64,000 bases of DNA, from contig CAWJMN010000002.1 in NCBI GenBank assembly GCA_963844055.1, positions 2,046,001 through 2,110,000 of the forward strand, given 5' to 3'. The stretch comes from CAWJMN01 sp963844055. GTDB taxonomy: Bacteria; Planctomycetota; Planctomycetia; Pirellulales; Pirellulaceae. Made by a program: the position numbers and the translations under genes. A model generated the notes under the pieces. That model was not told the origin of the DNA, ran no database searches, and saw nothing but the letters and a program-made list of their open reading frames with translations. Positions 36,097-44,673 of the stretch are shown piece by piece; the first letter of the stretch is position 1, and each line of letters begins with the position of its first letter.

Positions 36097-37161
36097 TTAA
36101 ACCGAAGTGGAAGTAGTAGCCGATGCAGGCGACACCTTGGGAGGTCTTGTGAACTGATAGCCGAGCTGTCGGAGGAGGTACCAAGAGACGAAGATGAACA
36201 GGACTTGAATGGGGCTGAAGATCCAAAAAGGGAAATGATAGATAGAACTCTGACTGAAGAGGTTCTCGTGGTGGATGCTCACGCGGTCGAGAATTAGTTG
36301 GCCAATCGCTACACCAGCCAGCAAAACACTCCACACCCACATTGGCGTATTGCAACGCAGATAAAGAAGCGGCACCACAATCAGCGAAAACTTGAGAAGG
36401 AAGCAGGTCCAGTCAAGCAGGAACAAGCTGCTAAAGGTCCACAAAGCAGCTCTGATATCTCCATTTCCGGAGCCAGCTCGCCTCATATATTCATCCGTAT
36501 CAAAAAAACGATCGAAGAAGTTTTCGAAGTTGTAGGGAAGTTTTATTTCGCTGAACCAATCTCGAATTGCTGGAAATAGTAGCGGGACTAATAGCATGAT
36601 GATGATTAACTCTCTCATTGTGAACTGAAAGAGAGGGGCTCGTGATGGCGATCGTTGTGTGTGCGTGATTTGAAAGCGGAAGAGTCGGACCGTAATGAGT
36701 ACAAGGGACAAGGAGATGAATGGCATCGTCAAGTACGAATCCATTTCGAAGTGGCAATAAAATCCTCCGAACGTGAGCACTTCTTCATGGGTGCTTGGAA
36801 GACAGAAGTAATAACATACAAACGGAAATACGTAATAGAACCAGATGGGCATCGGAAGCGTCATGAGTCCCCAGAAAACTTGCTGTGATGCATCACAAAC
36901 AACTTTGCCAGTCAGTAGCACCATTTGCGACAACATAATGGCAGAAGAGCCAACGACTAATAGCCCACGAATGGTGTGAAAGGGCTCAACCGCCTCGATT
37001 CTTGTTTCGGGATCTTTGTAACGGTATGGTCCTCCAGCCATGTCGATTAGGATCAGAAAGAAGGGCAACAACTGCCACAACACAAACGCCGTCCAAAGCC
37101 ATCTCGATTGTGTTGGACTTAAAGACCTCTCGGAAAAATCTGTATTCGCTTTGTTCTGCAT
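36097..37161 (-). CDS. Multi-pass membrane protein, function unknown
   Basis: A 354-residue protein with about seven transmembrane segments. The central FTMRELIIIMLLVPLLFPAIRDW resembles the 'FSLRxLLxxxxxxAL' membrane signature frequent in planctomycete proteins. No enzyme motif is visible. A 230-residue minus-strand partner is not present; it stands alone between repeat blocks. Similar general architecture to the 33054-34067 protein, but the sequences do not look closely related. AT-richer than the adjacent propeller gene. Confidence 0.6.
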   Translation of the reverse strand: MQNKANTDFSERSLSPTQSRWLWTAFVLWQLLPFFLILIDMAGGPYRYKDPETRIEAVEPFHTIRGLLVVGSSAIMLSQMVLLTGKVVCDASQQVFWGLMTLPMPIWFYYVFPFVCYYFCLPSTHEEVLTFGGFYCHFEMDSYLTMPFISLSLVLITVRLFRFQITHTQRSPSRAPLFQFTMRELIIIMLLVPLLFPAIRDWFSEIKLPYNFENFFDRFFDTDEYMRRAGSGNGDIRAALWTFSSLFLLDWTCFLLKFSLIVVPLLYLRCNTPMWVWSVLLAGVAIGQLILDRVSIHHENLFSQSSIYHFPFWIFSPIQVLFIFVSWYLLRQLGYQFTRPPKVSPASATTSTSV

Positions 37162-37345
37162 GCCGCCATCTTACCGCGAACAATAGCCAGGATAAAACAA
37201 AAAACACTTCTTCCTGCTGGCCGTGTCTCTCCGTGTCCTTCCGTGTCCTTCCGTGTACAAAATCCTCCCCGTCTCCCCCCAGGGTCACACCGGATCGAAA
37301 CCCGGTGCTACCTGTTTGCCAAGCACGATCCAAAACCGACGCACC
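37162..37345. repeat. Repeat block before the capsid module
   Basis: It contains the tandem TCCTTCCGTG decamer (37233-37257) and a decayed MITE-like arm (GGGTCACACCGGATCGAAACC, 37282-37303). No gene is seen. It marks the edge of the phage head module. Confidence 0.55.
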
Positions 37346-37570
37346 TTACCCCGCAAGGCGTGCCAGCGTGCGTCGTGCTTGCAAGATACGGCGGTTAGCG
37401 GTTCGTTGCCGCTCCACGCGCATCTCCGCTTGCACGTCATGCCCTAGCATCACTTGGTTGTACGTGCTGCACCAAGCGGCCGCTTCGCTTGCCTTCACGC
37501 CGGACAATACGACCTCTTCACTGGGGACCAGCACCACGCAATACGTGGCTTTGTCTTTCACCATTTTCAT
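37346..37570 (-). CDS. Small hypothetical protein (74 aa), end of the capsid module
   Basis: A 74-residue basic protein starting at ATG 37570 behind a strong GAGGAAAGGG site. Residues TYCVVLVPSEEVVLSGVKASEAAAWCSTYNQVMLG look folded, and the C-terminal half is an Arg-rich helix (MRVERQRTANRRILQARRTLARLAG). No family is recognised. It is the last minus-strand gene of the capsid module and may belong to it; the basic helix would suit nucleic acid binding. Confidence 0.5.
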   Translation of the reverse strand: MKMVKDKATYCVVLVPSEEVVLSGVKASEAAAWCSTYNQVMLGHDVQAEMRVERQRTANRRILQARRTLARLAG

Positions 37571-37954
37571 TGCAAACCCTTTCCTCATGTGTTCGACCCA
37601 AAATGAATCTCATTCATTGCAGGTGTCGTCACCGAAGTCTTGCGCGCAAGATCGCTGTGGGTTTTTAAAAGACGCGCACGCCTGCCGCACGTAGATATTC
37701 GCGCAGCAGGTAACGCCTATCGCGTTTTTCCGATCAGGAATTAGCCCACCAATAGCCAGCCTGCGGTCACCAACTTCGTATTGGCGACACCTTCACTACC
37801 ACAAACTTCAGCAAGTCCCCGGGACTCGCGGGCCGGCAGCACCCAGGCTGGCAAGGTTCCTTAAAATCACTCGTCCGTTTTGAACGTCTCGCTCAATATA
37901 ACGACTAGTGTACAACTGTCAACTATTTTGTTTTTAGCAGGAAAACAGCCTGTT
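37571..37954. other. Intergenic region between portal and 74-residue gene
   Basis: About 385 bases with no gene and no dispersed repeat module. This is a large gap inside what would be a tightly packed region in an active phage. Confidence 0.4.
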
Positions 37955-39115
37955 TTAGCCCCGTTCGTCCACTCCCACGCCCCGTTCCGCTCGAGCAATC
38001 TTCTGCCCGAACTTTTTGCGATACACCTCGACCAGTGATCTGGCCCGAATCTCGTAACGTGGCCGTTTGCCAAAGTTCAGCTGCGCCACAGGCCGCAAAA
38101 TATCGCGATCCACGCACCGCACAATCTCTGCCAGTTCTAGATGGACCGCGCTCAGCGCTACCACAAACGGAATCCATCGTCCCGAAAAGCCACTTCCCGT
38201 TGTCGAAGCCTGAATGATCTCCGGCGGCACTTCCAGCGCCTTCCAAATCTCTAGGTCGAGGTCTTTCTTCCACTGAAAGATCTGCGTTGCGCCACCCACA
38301 CCTTGCGGCGGAGTGTAGTCGACCAGCTTGTGCCCTGCCGGATCACGCAGCAGCGGCAGCGTCATCGCACTTCCCGTCTGGCGAGAGTCCACTACTTGCT
38401 GGGCGATCTCTTGCCAGCTCACTTCGCGTCCATCCGCCAATTGCACCTGCCGATCGGCGGGGTACCAAAGGATATCTCCCAGATACGCATCCTTAATCAT
38501 TCGCAAACGGATCGTTCGCTTCGCTCCCCCTTCGGCCCACTTTTCGTGCCAAGCTGGATAGGCCCGCGCGAGTAGCGAACAACCATAGGGCTGTCCGCAA
38601 GCTGCTTCAAACGTGCAAACGAGTCCCTTGGGAGACATCACACGCCGCTCGTTCCCGGTATGGTCACGCTCGACATAACCGACGATCGTTTCCCCCTTCA
38701 CGAGTAGCCGCGTCCCATGTGGCGAGCGATCGCAAATGCCATCCACTTCAATCAGGCCGGCAAATTCTCCTTCTTCCGCCTCGCGATACGAAACTTCAAA
38801 AGGCAAAAAGCCGTAATGCTTCGTCCGCAGAAAATGATGCGCCGCAATGGACCAGATGCGGTTCCACTGCGCCGTAACCCAGCGCATCACCTCAGGCGTA
38901 TCCCCTTGCACTTCGATTTCGCCCGCCATCAGCAGGCCATTTCTCGCCCCCAGCCCAATTCGCACCTGCGGGTCATATCGCATCACGTCAGCCGTCGCCA
39001 AGCGAAACGGCGGCAAGCTATCCACCCCCATCACCGGCTGCGGCGCACACGCCGCCTTCGCCTTCGTCTCTTCCTTCCCCAACAGCGCCCTCTTCAGCTT
39101 TGTAAACAGTCCCAT
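37955..39115 (-). CDS. Phage portal protein, DUF935 (Mu gp29-like) family
   Basis: A 386-residue protein of the DUF935/Mu gp29 portal family. It shows DPQVRIGLGARNGLLMAGEIEV, the W...HHFLRTKHYGFLPFEVSY block, FEAACGQPYGCSLLARAYPAWHEKWA (where portal proteins of this family read GxxLLRxxYxxWxxK) and IPPEIIQ-like LEVPPEIIQASTTGSGF. In phages a dodecamer of this protein forms the DNA gate of the head. The start ATG 39115 has GGGGGTAGG upstream. It is shorter than many full-length members but looks intact through the conserved core. It lies downstream of capsid genes rather than upstream as in most phages. Confidence 0.82.
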   Translation of the reverse strand: MGLFTKLKRALLGKEETKAKAACAPQPVMGVDSLPPFRLATADVMRYDPQVRIGLGARNGLLMAGEIEVQGDTPEVMRWVTAQWNRIWSIAAHHFLRTKHYGFLPFEVSYREAEEGEFAGLIEVDGICDRSPHGTRLLVKGETIVGYVERDHTGNERRVMSPKGLVCTFEAACGQPYGCSLLARAYPAWHEKWAEGGAKRTIRLRMIKDAYLGDILWYPADRQVQLADGREVSWQEIAQQVVDSRQTGSAMTLPLLRDPAGHKLVDYTPPQGVGGATQIFQWKKDLDLEIWKALEVPPEIIQASTTGSGFSGRWIPFVVALSAVHLELAEIVRCVDRDILRPVAQLNFGKRPRYEIRARSLVEVYRKKFGQKIARAERGVGVDERG

Positions 39116-39311
39116 CGTCCTACCCCCTTACTTTCCTTTTATTTCTCTCCAGCCCTTCTCGCTCGCTTTACTCATACTCACTTTCATCTCTTCTCTTTCT
39201 CCCTCTGTGTACTCTGTGAGCTCTGTGGCAAAACCTCCCCCCGTTTCTTCCCCCTGCCGTCAGTGTCTTCCGTGTCCTTCCGTGTCCTTCCGTGTACAAA
39301 CCTTTCCTCCC
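39116..39311. repeat. Host-type repeat modules between phage genes
   Basis: It holds CTCTGTGTACTCTGTGAGC TCTGTGGC and TCCTTCCGTG decamer modules (about 39200-39300), the same families found between ordinary host genes. No gene is seen. Confidence 0.7.
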
Positions 39312-39752
39312 TCACCTCTTCCGCACTCGCATCGTTACGGGATCATCCTTAAACAGGCTCACGCTGGGTAGTTCGCTTCCCTTTACACCATTTGTCACGC
39401 CAGGCACCTTTAGCCTCCCCGCCGCAATTTCCAAAAGGTCCACCATGGCTGACGAATACTGCTCCGACAGACCTGCCGGAACCGAACTACTTCGCCGCAA
39501 GGCAAGCAAGTACGCCGCGATCTGCGCATTGATCCCAGTGCACCACCGATTTCCCGCCAGTTCCGAAAGCTTGTATCGCTGTTCGAGGTACGCGTTCATT
39601 CGATCCGCGCCGCGCTCAATCGCCATCGCAATCAGCGATTCCTTCGCCGGCGTCATCGTCCCGCTCGAATCATCATCCACCGCCGTCAGCACGGCCGCTG
39701 GATTCCAAACCGCTTCCACATCGTTTCGCGTGCAATACACAGTGCCGCTCAT
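39312..39752 (-). CDS. Phage gp36-like protein (DUF1320)
   Basis: A 146-residue protein starting at ATG 39752 behind AGGAGGAAC. The first residues (TVYCTRNDVEAVW), the IERGADRMNAYLEQRYKLSELAGNRWCTGINAQIAAYLLALRR block and the C-terminal LKVPGVTNG match DUF1320 (Mu gp36-like) head-tail or neck proteins, all-helical and about 140 residues long. It lies between capsid and portal genes, which supports this. A longer frame upstream to 39902 overlaps the capsid gene end and is not used. Confidence 0.75.
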   Translation of the reverse strand: MSGTVYCTRNDVEAVWNPAAVLTAVDDDSSGTMTPAKESLIAMAIERGADRMNAYLEQRYKLSELAGNRWCTGINAQIAAYLLALRRSSSVPAGLSEQYSSAMVDLLEIAAGRLKVPGVTNGVKGSELPSVSLFKDDPVTMRVRKR

Positions 39753-39885
39753 AATTTGTTCCTCCTCGCTTGAACCCAAAAAAAGGAGGAGAGGAATCCG
39801 CCGCGGCAGACCCTCTCGCTCCTTCACTCGCACGCCCACGCATGGGACTTGTGCCGATACAAAAAACTCGGCACCCATTCGTGCG

Positions 39886-41004
39886 TTAGTAAACGCCACC
39901 ACTGATTTTTCCGTACGCTACGGCCGAGGGCATGTACAGCGCAGGAATCCCATTCATCACCGCGCACAAATCCCAGCCGCTTGGGTCATGCGTCGAGTAT
40001 GCATAAGCATAAAACCCAAAGCGTTCCCCTTTCACGCCACCGGGACCTTCCGTCACCATTTCGGAGCCTTCCAAATACTGCACCCAGCGGACCGAAGGCT
40101 CCGGCAAAAACGCGGCACAGTCATCCGCAATCAGCTTGGTGAAGACTTCGCTCGTTCCGTTCCAAACCTCCAGGCCATAATCCACCACATGGAACGTGAT
40201 CCAAGGAAGTGCCTTCAGCCGTGCCGAGAACTCGCCGCTTCCTTGGCGTGAAAGCGATTCAAACGCGCTGGCCGCACTTCCCCCTTGGGTTTGCACCTTT
40301 TGGTTGTTGATGATGTTCTGCCAGCCGGTCCCCGTGACGATCACATGTGCCAGGCCCATCCCCGTTAGCTGCACCATGGCTGCATTGATCGCCTGCAATT
40401 GCCGAGGAATGTCTGTCGTCGTTACGCTCCAGTCGGCATTCAGCAAATTGCCGCCGCCGAGCATGTTGAGCTGCCCCAAGTTCCCCGCAGGGATCGCAAA
40501 ATCGACCGCCATCGTCCCGCCGGTAAAGCCATGCCGCAGGTCATCCCCATCCATGTGATAGGAATAGCTGCCGCGCAGCATCGCCGCTGCTTGGAACTCC
40601 ACGAGGTTGGCAAACCGCTGGGCCAAGTACGCCTCTTGCCGCGTGAGGTAGTTTTCGCCACGCCGATCCAGTTCACCCGGTGATCGCCCAATCCGCCGGC
40701 GATTGAGCAAGTCTTCATCCAGCAGCGAGATCGTCTCGGCCGCTCGTGGAAACGTTCCTGATTGCGTTGTCACCGCTTGCGGACGTTGCCGACCGCTGGC
40801 TTGTGCTCCAAATCGCGCGGTTGCAATTCGCCGCGTCGGCGGAAAGCTATCGAAGGCAAAGTTCCGCCCCGACTGCCGATCGACATTGCCACTTCCCAGT
40901 CCAAACCCGAGCAAGCGTTGCAAGCTCGTCCCTGCCAAATCCATCTGCTGCACCGCTTTCAAAATCGTCTTCGGTGCCAATACGTCCGCTGTCGAAACCG
41001 TCAT
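39886..41004 (-). CDS. Phage major capsid protein (HK97-fold, gpE-like)
   Basis: A 372-residue protein starting at ATG 41004 with a strong AAGGAGATAG site. The layout fits the major capsid protein E / HK97 fold group: an N-terminal arm (TADVLAPKTILKAVQQ), the FDSFPPTRRIATARFGAQ strand region, the long helix TRQEAYLAQRFANLVEFQAAAMLRG, an AINAAMVQLTGMGLAHVIVTGTGW central block and a C-terminal ERFGFYAYAYSTHDPSGW domain. It is the right length, and it is followed by DUF1320 and portal genes. It would be the shell subunit of any particle. Confidence 0.78.
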   Translation of the reverse strand: MTVSTADVLAPKTILKAVQQMDLAGTSLQRLLGFGLGSGNVDRQSGRNFAFDSFPPTRRIATARFGAQASGRQRPQAVTTQSGTFPRAAETISLLDEDLLNRRRIGRSPGELDRRGENYLTRQEAYLAQRFANLVEFQAAAMLRGSYSYHMDGDDLRHGFTGGTMAVDFAIPAGNLGQLNMLGGGNLLNADWSVTTTDIPRQLQAINAAMVQLTGMGLAHVIVTGTGWQNIINNQKVQTQGGSAASAFESLSRQGSGEFSARLKALPWITFHVVDYGLEVWNGTSEVFTKLIADDCAAFLPEPSVRWVQYLEGSEMVTEGPGGVKGERFGFYAYAYSTHDPSGWDLCAVMNGIPALYMPSAVAYGKISGGVY

Positions 41005-41300
41005 CGCTATCTCCTTTATCTAACCCTTCACTTCTCTTCTATTTACTTCTCTTCTATTCGCATTCTCTCTGCGTACTCTGTGCTCTCTGTGGCTAAACCT
41101 CTCCCCGTCTCCTCCGCCTGCCGGCCGTGTCCTTCCGTGTCCTTCCGTGTACCAATCCTTCCTGCATTTCATTTCGTACTTTTCGTATCTTTCGTGGTTA
41201 AGCGTCTTCTGCTTTCAACCACCGGGGGGATGGCCGTCGCTAACGCTTCCGGCTCTGAAAGTCCACTCTTTCCGTTCCCCCCGTGCCGCCGACCAAGCAG
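41005..41300. repeat. Composite repeat block between phage genes
   Basis: About 295 bases without a gene between the capsid and decoration genes. In order: CTCTGTGCTCTCTGTGGC (41075-41093), GGCCGTGTCCTTCCGTG decamers (41122-41151), CTTTTCGTATCTTTCGTGG (41178-41196), and the GGCCGTCGCTAACGCTTCC module (41222-41261). The modules and their order match those of host intergenic regions. Confidence 0.75.
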
Positions 41301-42083
41301 CTACGCCACAACCACGGTCGTTCCACCCAGGTTTGTCACCAGCCACTTCAGCACCCCGTCGGCGGTGTACACGCACTCGACAAGCACTTGGCTGCCGATC
41401 TTTTGTCCCGTTGTGGAAAACACCACGGCGCTGGCGGACGCGTTGCCGCGGTGGACGACGTCCCCACCACTCCCCGCGACAATCAAATCCGCGTCCGCCA
41501 GCTGCCCAAACCGATATGCTAGGCCGTTCTGCTTCGTCGGCAGCGTGAACGTCACTGCCGCCGTCGTCAAGAACAGCAGGCCGTTGTCCGCAGCGCTCAC
41601 CGCATAGTTCGCACTCTTGCGATAGATGCCACGCGGATGCATCAGCACGCCGCCGCTGGCCGCTAGGTCTCGATCAAACACAAACCGGCTGGCCAGTTGC
41701 TGTTTCGCCCGTGGATCAAGCCCGACCAGCTCGCTCTCCTTCAGCAGTCCATGCACCAAAAGTTGCACCACGCGATCGGTGGCGACTCCGTCGACCAGCA
41801 TCGACTGGTGCTTTTCCAAAATGCCCAGCGCCATCTGACGGCCATCATTCGCATCGGCCTTGTACGGCAAAGCCTTGCCGCTGGCGTCGACGCTCGCCAT
41901 CACTTGCCCGCCACGCAGCGTGGTCGTTGGCATATTGCCCGCATCGACGGCCGCAGCATCGATGGTCGCGGGACGTGACGCGATCAGGTCCTGTCCATGC
42001 CGGCCCGACCACCAAACCTGCACTTCTCCCGATTCCTGCTTCGCTTGCATCCCAGGCAAATTGCCGCTTGTAAACTCGCTCAT
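41301..42083 (-). CDS. Phage head decoration-like protein with C-terminal extension
   Basis: A 260-residue protein. Residues 1-120 have the form of lambda gpD/HDPD-type head decoration proteins: an N-terminal disordered arm, the ATIDAAAVDAGNMPTTTLRGGQVMASVDASGKALPY block, and a DGRQMALGILEKHQSML segment. Residues 150-260 form an added beta-rich domain that ends TDGVLKWLVTNLGGTTVVV, like a spike or C-terminal decoration. This C-terminal half is unusual for the family. ATG 42083 has GAAGGAAG upstream. It precedes the capsid gene on the same strand. Confidence 0.7.
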   Translation of the reverse strand: MSEFTSGNLPGMQAKQESGEVQVWWSGRHGQDLIASRPATIDAAAVDAGNMPTTTLRGGQVMASVDASGKALPYKADANDGRQMALGILEKHQSMLVDGVATDRVVQLLVHGLLKESELVGLDPRAKQQLASRFVFDRDLAASGGVLMHPRGIYRKSANYAVSAADNGLLFLTTAAVTFTLPTKQNGLAYRFGQLADADLIVAGSGGDVVHRGNASASAVVFSTTGQKIGSQVLVECVYTADGVLKWLVTNLGGTTVVVA

Positions 42084-42147
42084 GATCTTGCTTCCTTCTT
42101 TCCAAAAACTCGCTTGCTACTACCACCACACCTGTCTCACCCCGTGA

Positions 42148-42564
42148 CTACTTCCGCAGCAGCCCGCACCGCTCCAGTTGTTCCCGCGCTAACCGTTCGG
42201 CATCCGCATCGGTCAGCTCTTTGCTTCCGCCGAAAAAGCTTTCACCGCTAGGATGCTCGGCCACCGTCACTTCCCCTTCGCTCAGCCGCATCGAAAGGGG
42301 GACGACCCCTTCCAGCAGTTCGAGCACGCGCCCTAGCGAAAGTTGCGGCTCGACATCGCTTGGCGATGAGGTGACAGCCCCTTTAGTCAGCTCGCTTAGT
42401 TGCTTGCGCACTCCTTCGGGCAGATCGCTGGCTTGGCTTAGCCGCTGTTGCCAGGCTGGTAGTTCTGCTGCTACTTCGGCGGCGCTTTGCGTGGCTGTGC
42501 TGATGACTTCCGGGGCGGTTTCTTCGGCCGCAACTTCCGCGGATTGATTTTCCATCGATTCCAT
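42148..42564 (-). CDS. Scaffold-like acidic protein of the capsid module
   Basis: A 138-residue acidic, helix-forming protein starting at ATG 42564 behind AAGGAG. It is rich in Glu, Ala, Ser and Leu (ENQSAEVAAEETAPEV, LPAWQQRLSQASDLPEGVRKQLSELTKG). Its C-terminal ADAERLAREQLERCGLLRK recalls the capsid-binding end of scaffolding proteins. Its position as first gene, just before decoration and capsid, fits a scaffold. No sequence family is recognised, so the role is inferred from position and composition. Confidence 0.55.
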   Translation of the reverse strand: MESMENQSAEVAAEETAPEVISTATQSAAEVAAELPAWQQRLSQASDLPEGVRKQLSELTKGAVTSSPSDVEPQLSLGRVLELLEGVVPLSMRLSEGEVTVAEHPSGESFFGGSKELTDADAERLAREQLERCGLLRK

Positions 42565-42877
42565 GGCTGGCTCCTTAGGCTTGGTTTGTCTGTTTAAGAA
42601 CTTCTTAGTAACTCCTTACGAACTATGTACAGATGTCCACCAATCGTCAATTGGGAAGCTTGCGCGTCAGGGTGCGCCACAGGACTTAGGTCCGCTGTGA
42701 TTCGCCCTAAGCTGCAAGGGGGCAAACACTTCGGCCTTTTGCGAAAAAGTGGCCAAACTTTAAAACCAGCCCCGCCTTTACGGGCCTCTTCCGCTTTCTC
42801 TCGCAACCCATCGCCGCTACATTCAGGCGTAGGCGTTTTTCTCTTTGCTTCCGTTCCTGCTGACGATTGCCATTTCC
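42565..42877. other. Intergenic region upstream of the capsid module
   Basis: About 310 bases between the divergent scaffold-like and esterase genes. No repeat module and no gene is seen. Promoters for both directions would be expected here. No att-like direct repeat was found by eye. Confidence 0.35.
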
Positions 42878-43654
42878 ATGAAAATCCTCGCCGCAACGTT
42901 TTTCCTCGCTCTTGGAATCCTCTCCATGTCTTCTGTTTTTGCTGCTGATCCCAAAGATGCTTACGAGGCCAAAGTTTTCACAACGGCTGACGGCTTCAAG
43001 CTTCCTTACCGCATCATGCCACCGGCCAAGATTGAGCCCGGAAAGAAATATCCGCTGGTCCTGTTCCTTCACGGTGCCGGCGAGCGTGGTACCGACAACG
43101 CGGTTCAGCTAGTGCACGGCATGAGCGATTTCGCCTCGGCCGAAAATCGTGAGAAGTACCCCGCCTTTGTTGTCGCGCCGCAATGCCCACAAGAGCTGCA
43201 ATGGGTTGCTGTTCCTTGGTCGGCCGATTCGCACAAGATGCCCGAAAAGCCAACCGCTGCTTTGGCCGCGTCGCTTGATCTAGTCGCGTCGCTGGAAAAG
43301 GAACTTCCTGTCGATAGCGATCGCCTCTATATCACCGGGCTTTCGATGGGTGGCTATGGAGTATGGGATGCAATTCAGCGCCATCCGAAACGCTTCGCAG
43401 CCGCAGCGCCAATTTGCGGCGGTGGTGATCCTGCTTTTGCCAAGGCGATTAAGGATGTTCCGCTATGGGCGTTTCACGGCGACAAGGATGACGCGGTAAA
43501 GGCCGCTCGCTCGACGCAGATGATTGATGCTCTCAAGGCTGTCGGCGGCAAGCCCAAGTACACGCTCTATCCTGGCGTCGGCCACAACAGCTGGTCCGCC
43601 ACCTACGCCAACCCTGAGTTCTACGCTTGGCTCTTCGCCCAAAAGAAATCGTAG
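42878..43654 (+). CDS. Secreted alpha/beta hydrolase (phospholipase/carboxylesterase-like)
   Basis: A 258-residue exported hydrolase with a signal peptide (cleavage after VFA, residue about 23). The alpha/beta-hydrolase core is clear: the oxyanion loop HGAGERG, the nucleophile elbow GLSMGGYG (Ser near 157), the acid residue in HGDKDDAV and the His in GVGHNSW. This arrangement matches PHB-depolymerase or phospholipase/carboxylesterase-type enzymes often found in planctomycetes. The substrate is unknown. ATG 42878 is chosen to give the signal peptide; it is 11 codons inside a longer frame. Confidence 0.8.
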   Translation: MKILAATFFLALGILSMSSVFAADPKDAYEAKVFTTADGFKLPYRIMPPAKIEPGKKYPLVLFLHGAGERGTDNAVQLVHGMSDFASAENREKYPAFVVAPQCPQELQWVAVPWSADSHKMPEKPTAALAASLDLVASLEKELPVDSDRLYITGLSMGGYGVWDAIQRHPKRFAAAAPICGGGDPAFAKAIKDVPLWAFHGDKDDAVKAARSTQMIDALKAVGGKPKYTLYPGVGHNSWSATYANPEFYAWLFAQKKS

Positions 43655-43820
43655 GTCAGGCCTTGGCCTGACAGACTGTTCGCTCAAGTAGCGGCGGTAA
43701 CGATCGCTTGGTGAAAAGGCAACGCGGACAGAGACGCTTGCCTAACGACGCGATTTGTTATCGTAACGTGTATTAAAAATAGAAGCCGGATTTACGTCAG
43801 GTTCAAACCTGACCTACGAA
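43650..43820. repeat. Palindromic repeat modules before cysC
   Basis: The gap holds a GTAGGTCAGGCCTTGGCC palindrome (43651-43673) at the end of the esterase gene, and GTCAGGTTCAAACCTGACC followed by TACGAAG (43797-43818). Both are of the GTCAGG...CCTGAC family. Confidence 0.65.
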
Positions 43821-43830
43821 GTGTTGCACT

Positions 43831-44472
43831 ATGACCGATACCCACGTCGTTTGGCATAACCATTCCGTCTCTCGCGAAGATCGCGCGAAGCTCAACAAGC
43901 ATCCAGGAACGGTCGTTTGGTTCACGGGGCTTTCTGGCAGCGGCAAGAGCACCGTGGCCAACGTGCTGGATCAAAAACTGCACGCCCTGGGTTGCCATTC
44001 TTACTTGCTGGATGGCGACAATGTGCGGCACTCGCTCAATCCTTCGCCGGAAATGCTCAAGGGGCAATTCGGCGAAACGTTTGCCAATCGGTTTGGACTT
44101 TCGTTCGGTCCGGAAGATCGCCAAGAAAATATTCGTCGCATCGGCGCGGTGGCAGAGCTCTTTTCGGCCGCTGCAATTCTTACGCTAACGGCCTTCGTTA
44201 GCCCGTACCGCGCTGACCGCGATTTGGTACGCAAACAGGTGGAGCTTTCTGGCGGCCCCGGCAGCTTTTTGGAAGTGTTTGTCGATGCCCCGTTAGAGGT
44301 GTGCGAATCACGAGATCCCAAGGGGCTTTATAAGCAAGCACGGGCAGGAAAGATCAAGCATTTCACCGGCATTAGCGATCCTTACGAACCGCCGCACAAT
44401 CCAGAACTCCACCTCGCAGCTGGCATTCAACCTCCCGATATCCTGGCAGACCAGGTGCTCAGCATTCCTTAG
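43831..44472 (+). CDS. cysC: Adenylylsulfate kinase
   Basis: A 213-residue APS kinase with P-loop GLSGSGKST (residues 30-38), the LLDGDNVRHSLN substrate loop, the FGPEDRQENIRRIGAVAELF helix, SPYRADRD, and the FVDAPLEVCESRDPKGLYKQARAGKIKHFTGISDPYEPP lid. It phosphorylates adenosine 5'-phosphosulfate to PAPS, giving active sulfate for sulfation or reduction. No cysDN genes are adjacent. Given the sulfatases typical of this phylum it may feed sulfated polymers, but that is speculation. Ribosome-binding site weak; ATG 43831 is consistent with family length. Confidence 0.95.
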   Translation: MTDTHVVWHNHSVSREDRAKLNKHPGTVVWFTGLSGSGKSTVANVLDQKLHALGCHSYLLDGDNVRHSLNPSPEMLKGQFGETFANRFGLSFGPEDRQENIRRIGAVAELFSAAAILTLTAFVSPYRADRDLVRKQVELSGGPGSFLEVFVDAPLEVCESRDPKGLYKQARAGKIKHFTGISDPYEPPHNPELHLAAGIQPPDILADQVLSIP

Positions 44473-44673
44473 ACAGTCGGGCAGAATTACTTAAAAGTTA
44501 TCTCGACTTTGAAGATTGACATGCGAGTTGTCGCGCCTACACTTAACGATTAACGGTTTTCACATTGTCATACACCATGGTTTATGGCGTCGTTTTTCGC
44601 GGTGTTCTATTCGCAGCCGAACCTCGTTCGCAACAGGCAGCGAGTTTTGGCCCAAGAAGAAGGGGGACTACGG

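Noticed and set aside
42565..42877. Phage attachment site or integrase region at the edge of the capsid module
   Set aside because: No tRNA gene, integrase or matching direct repeat was found at either border.
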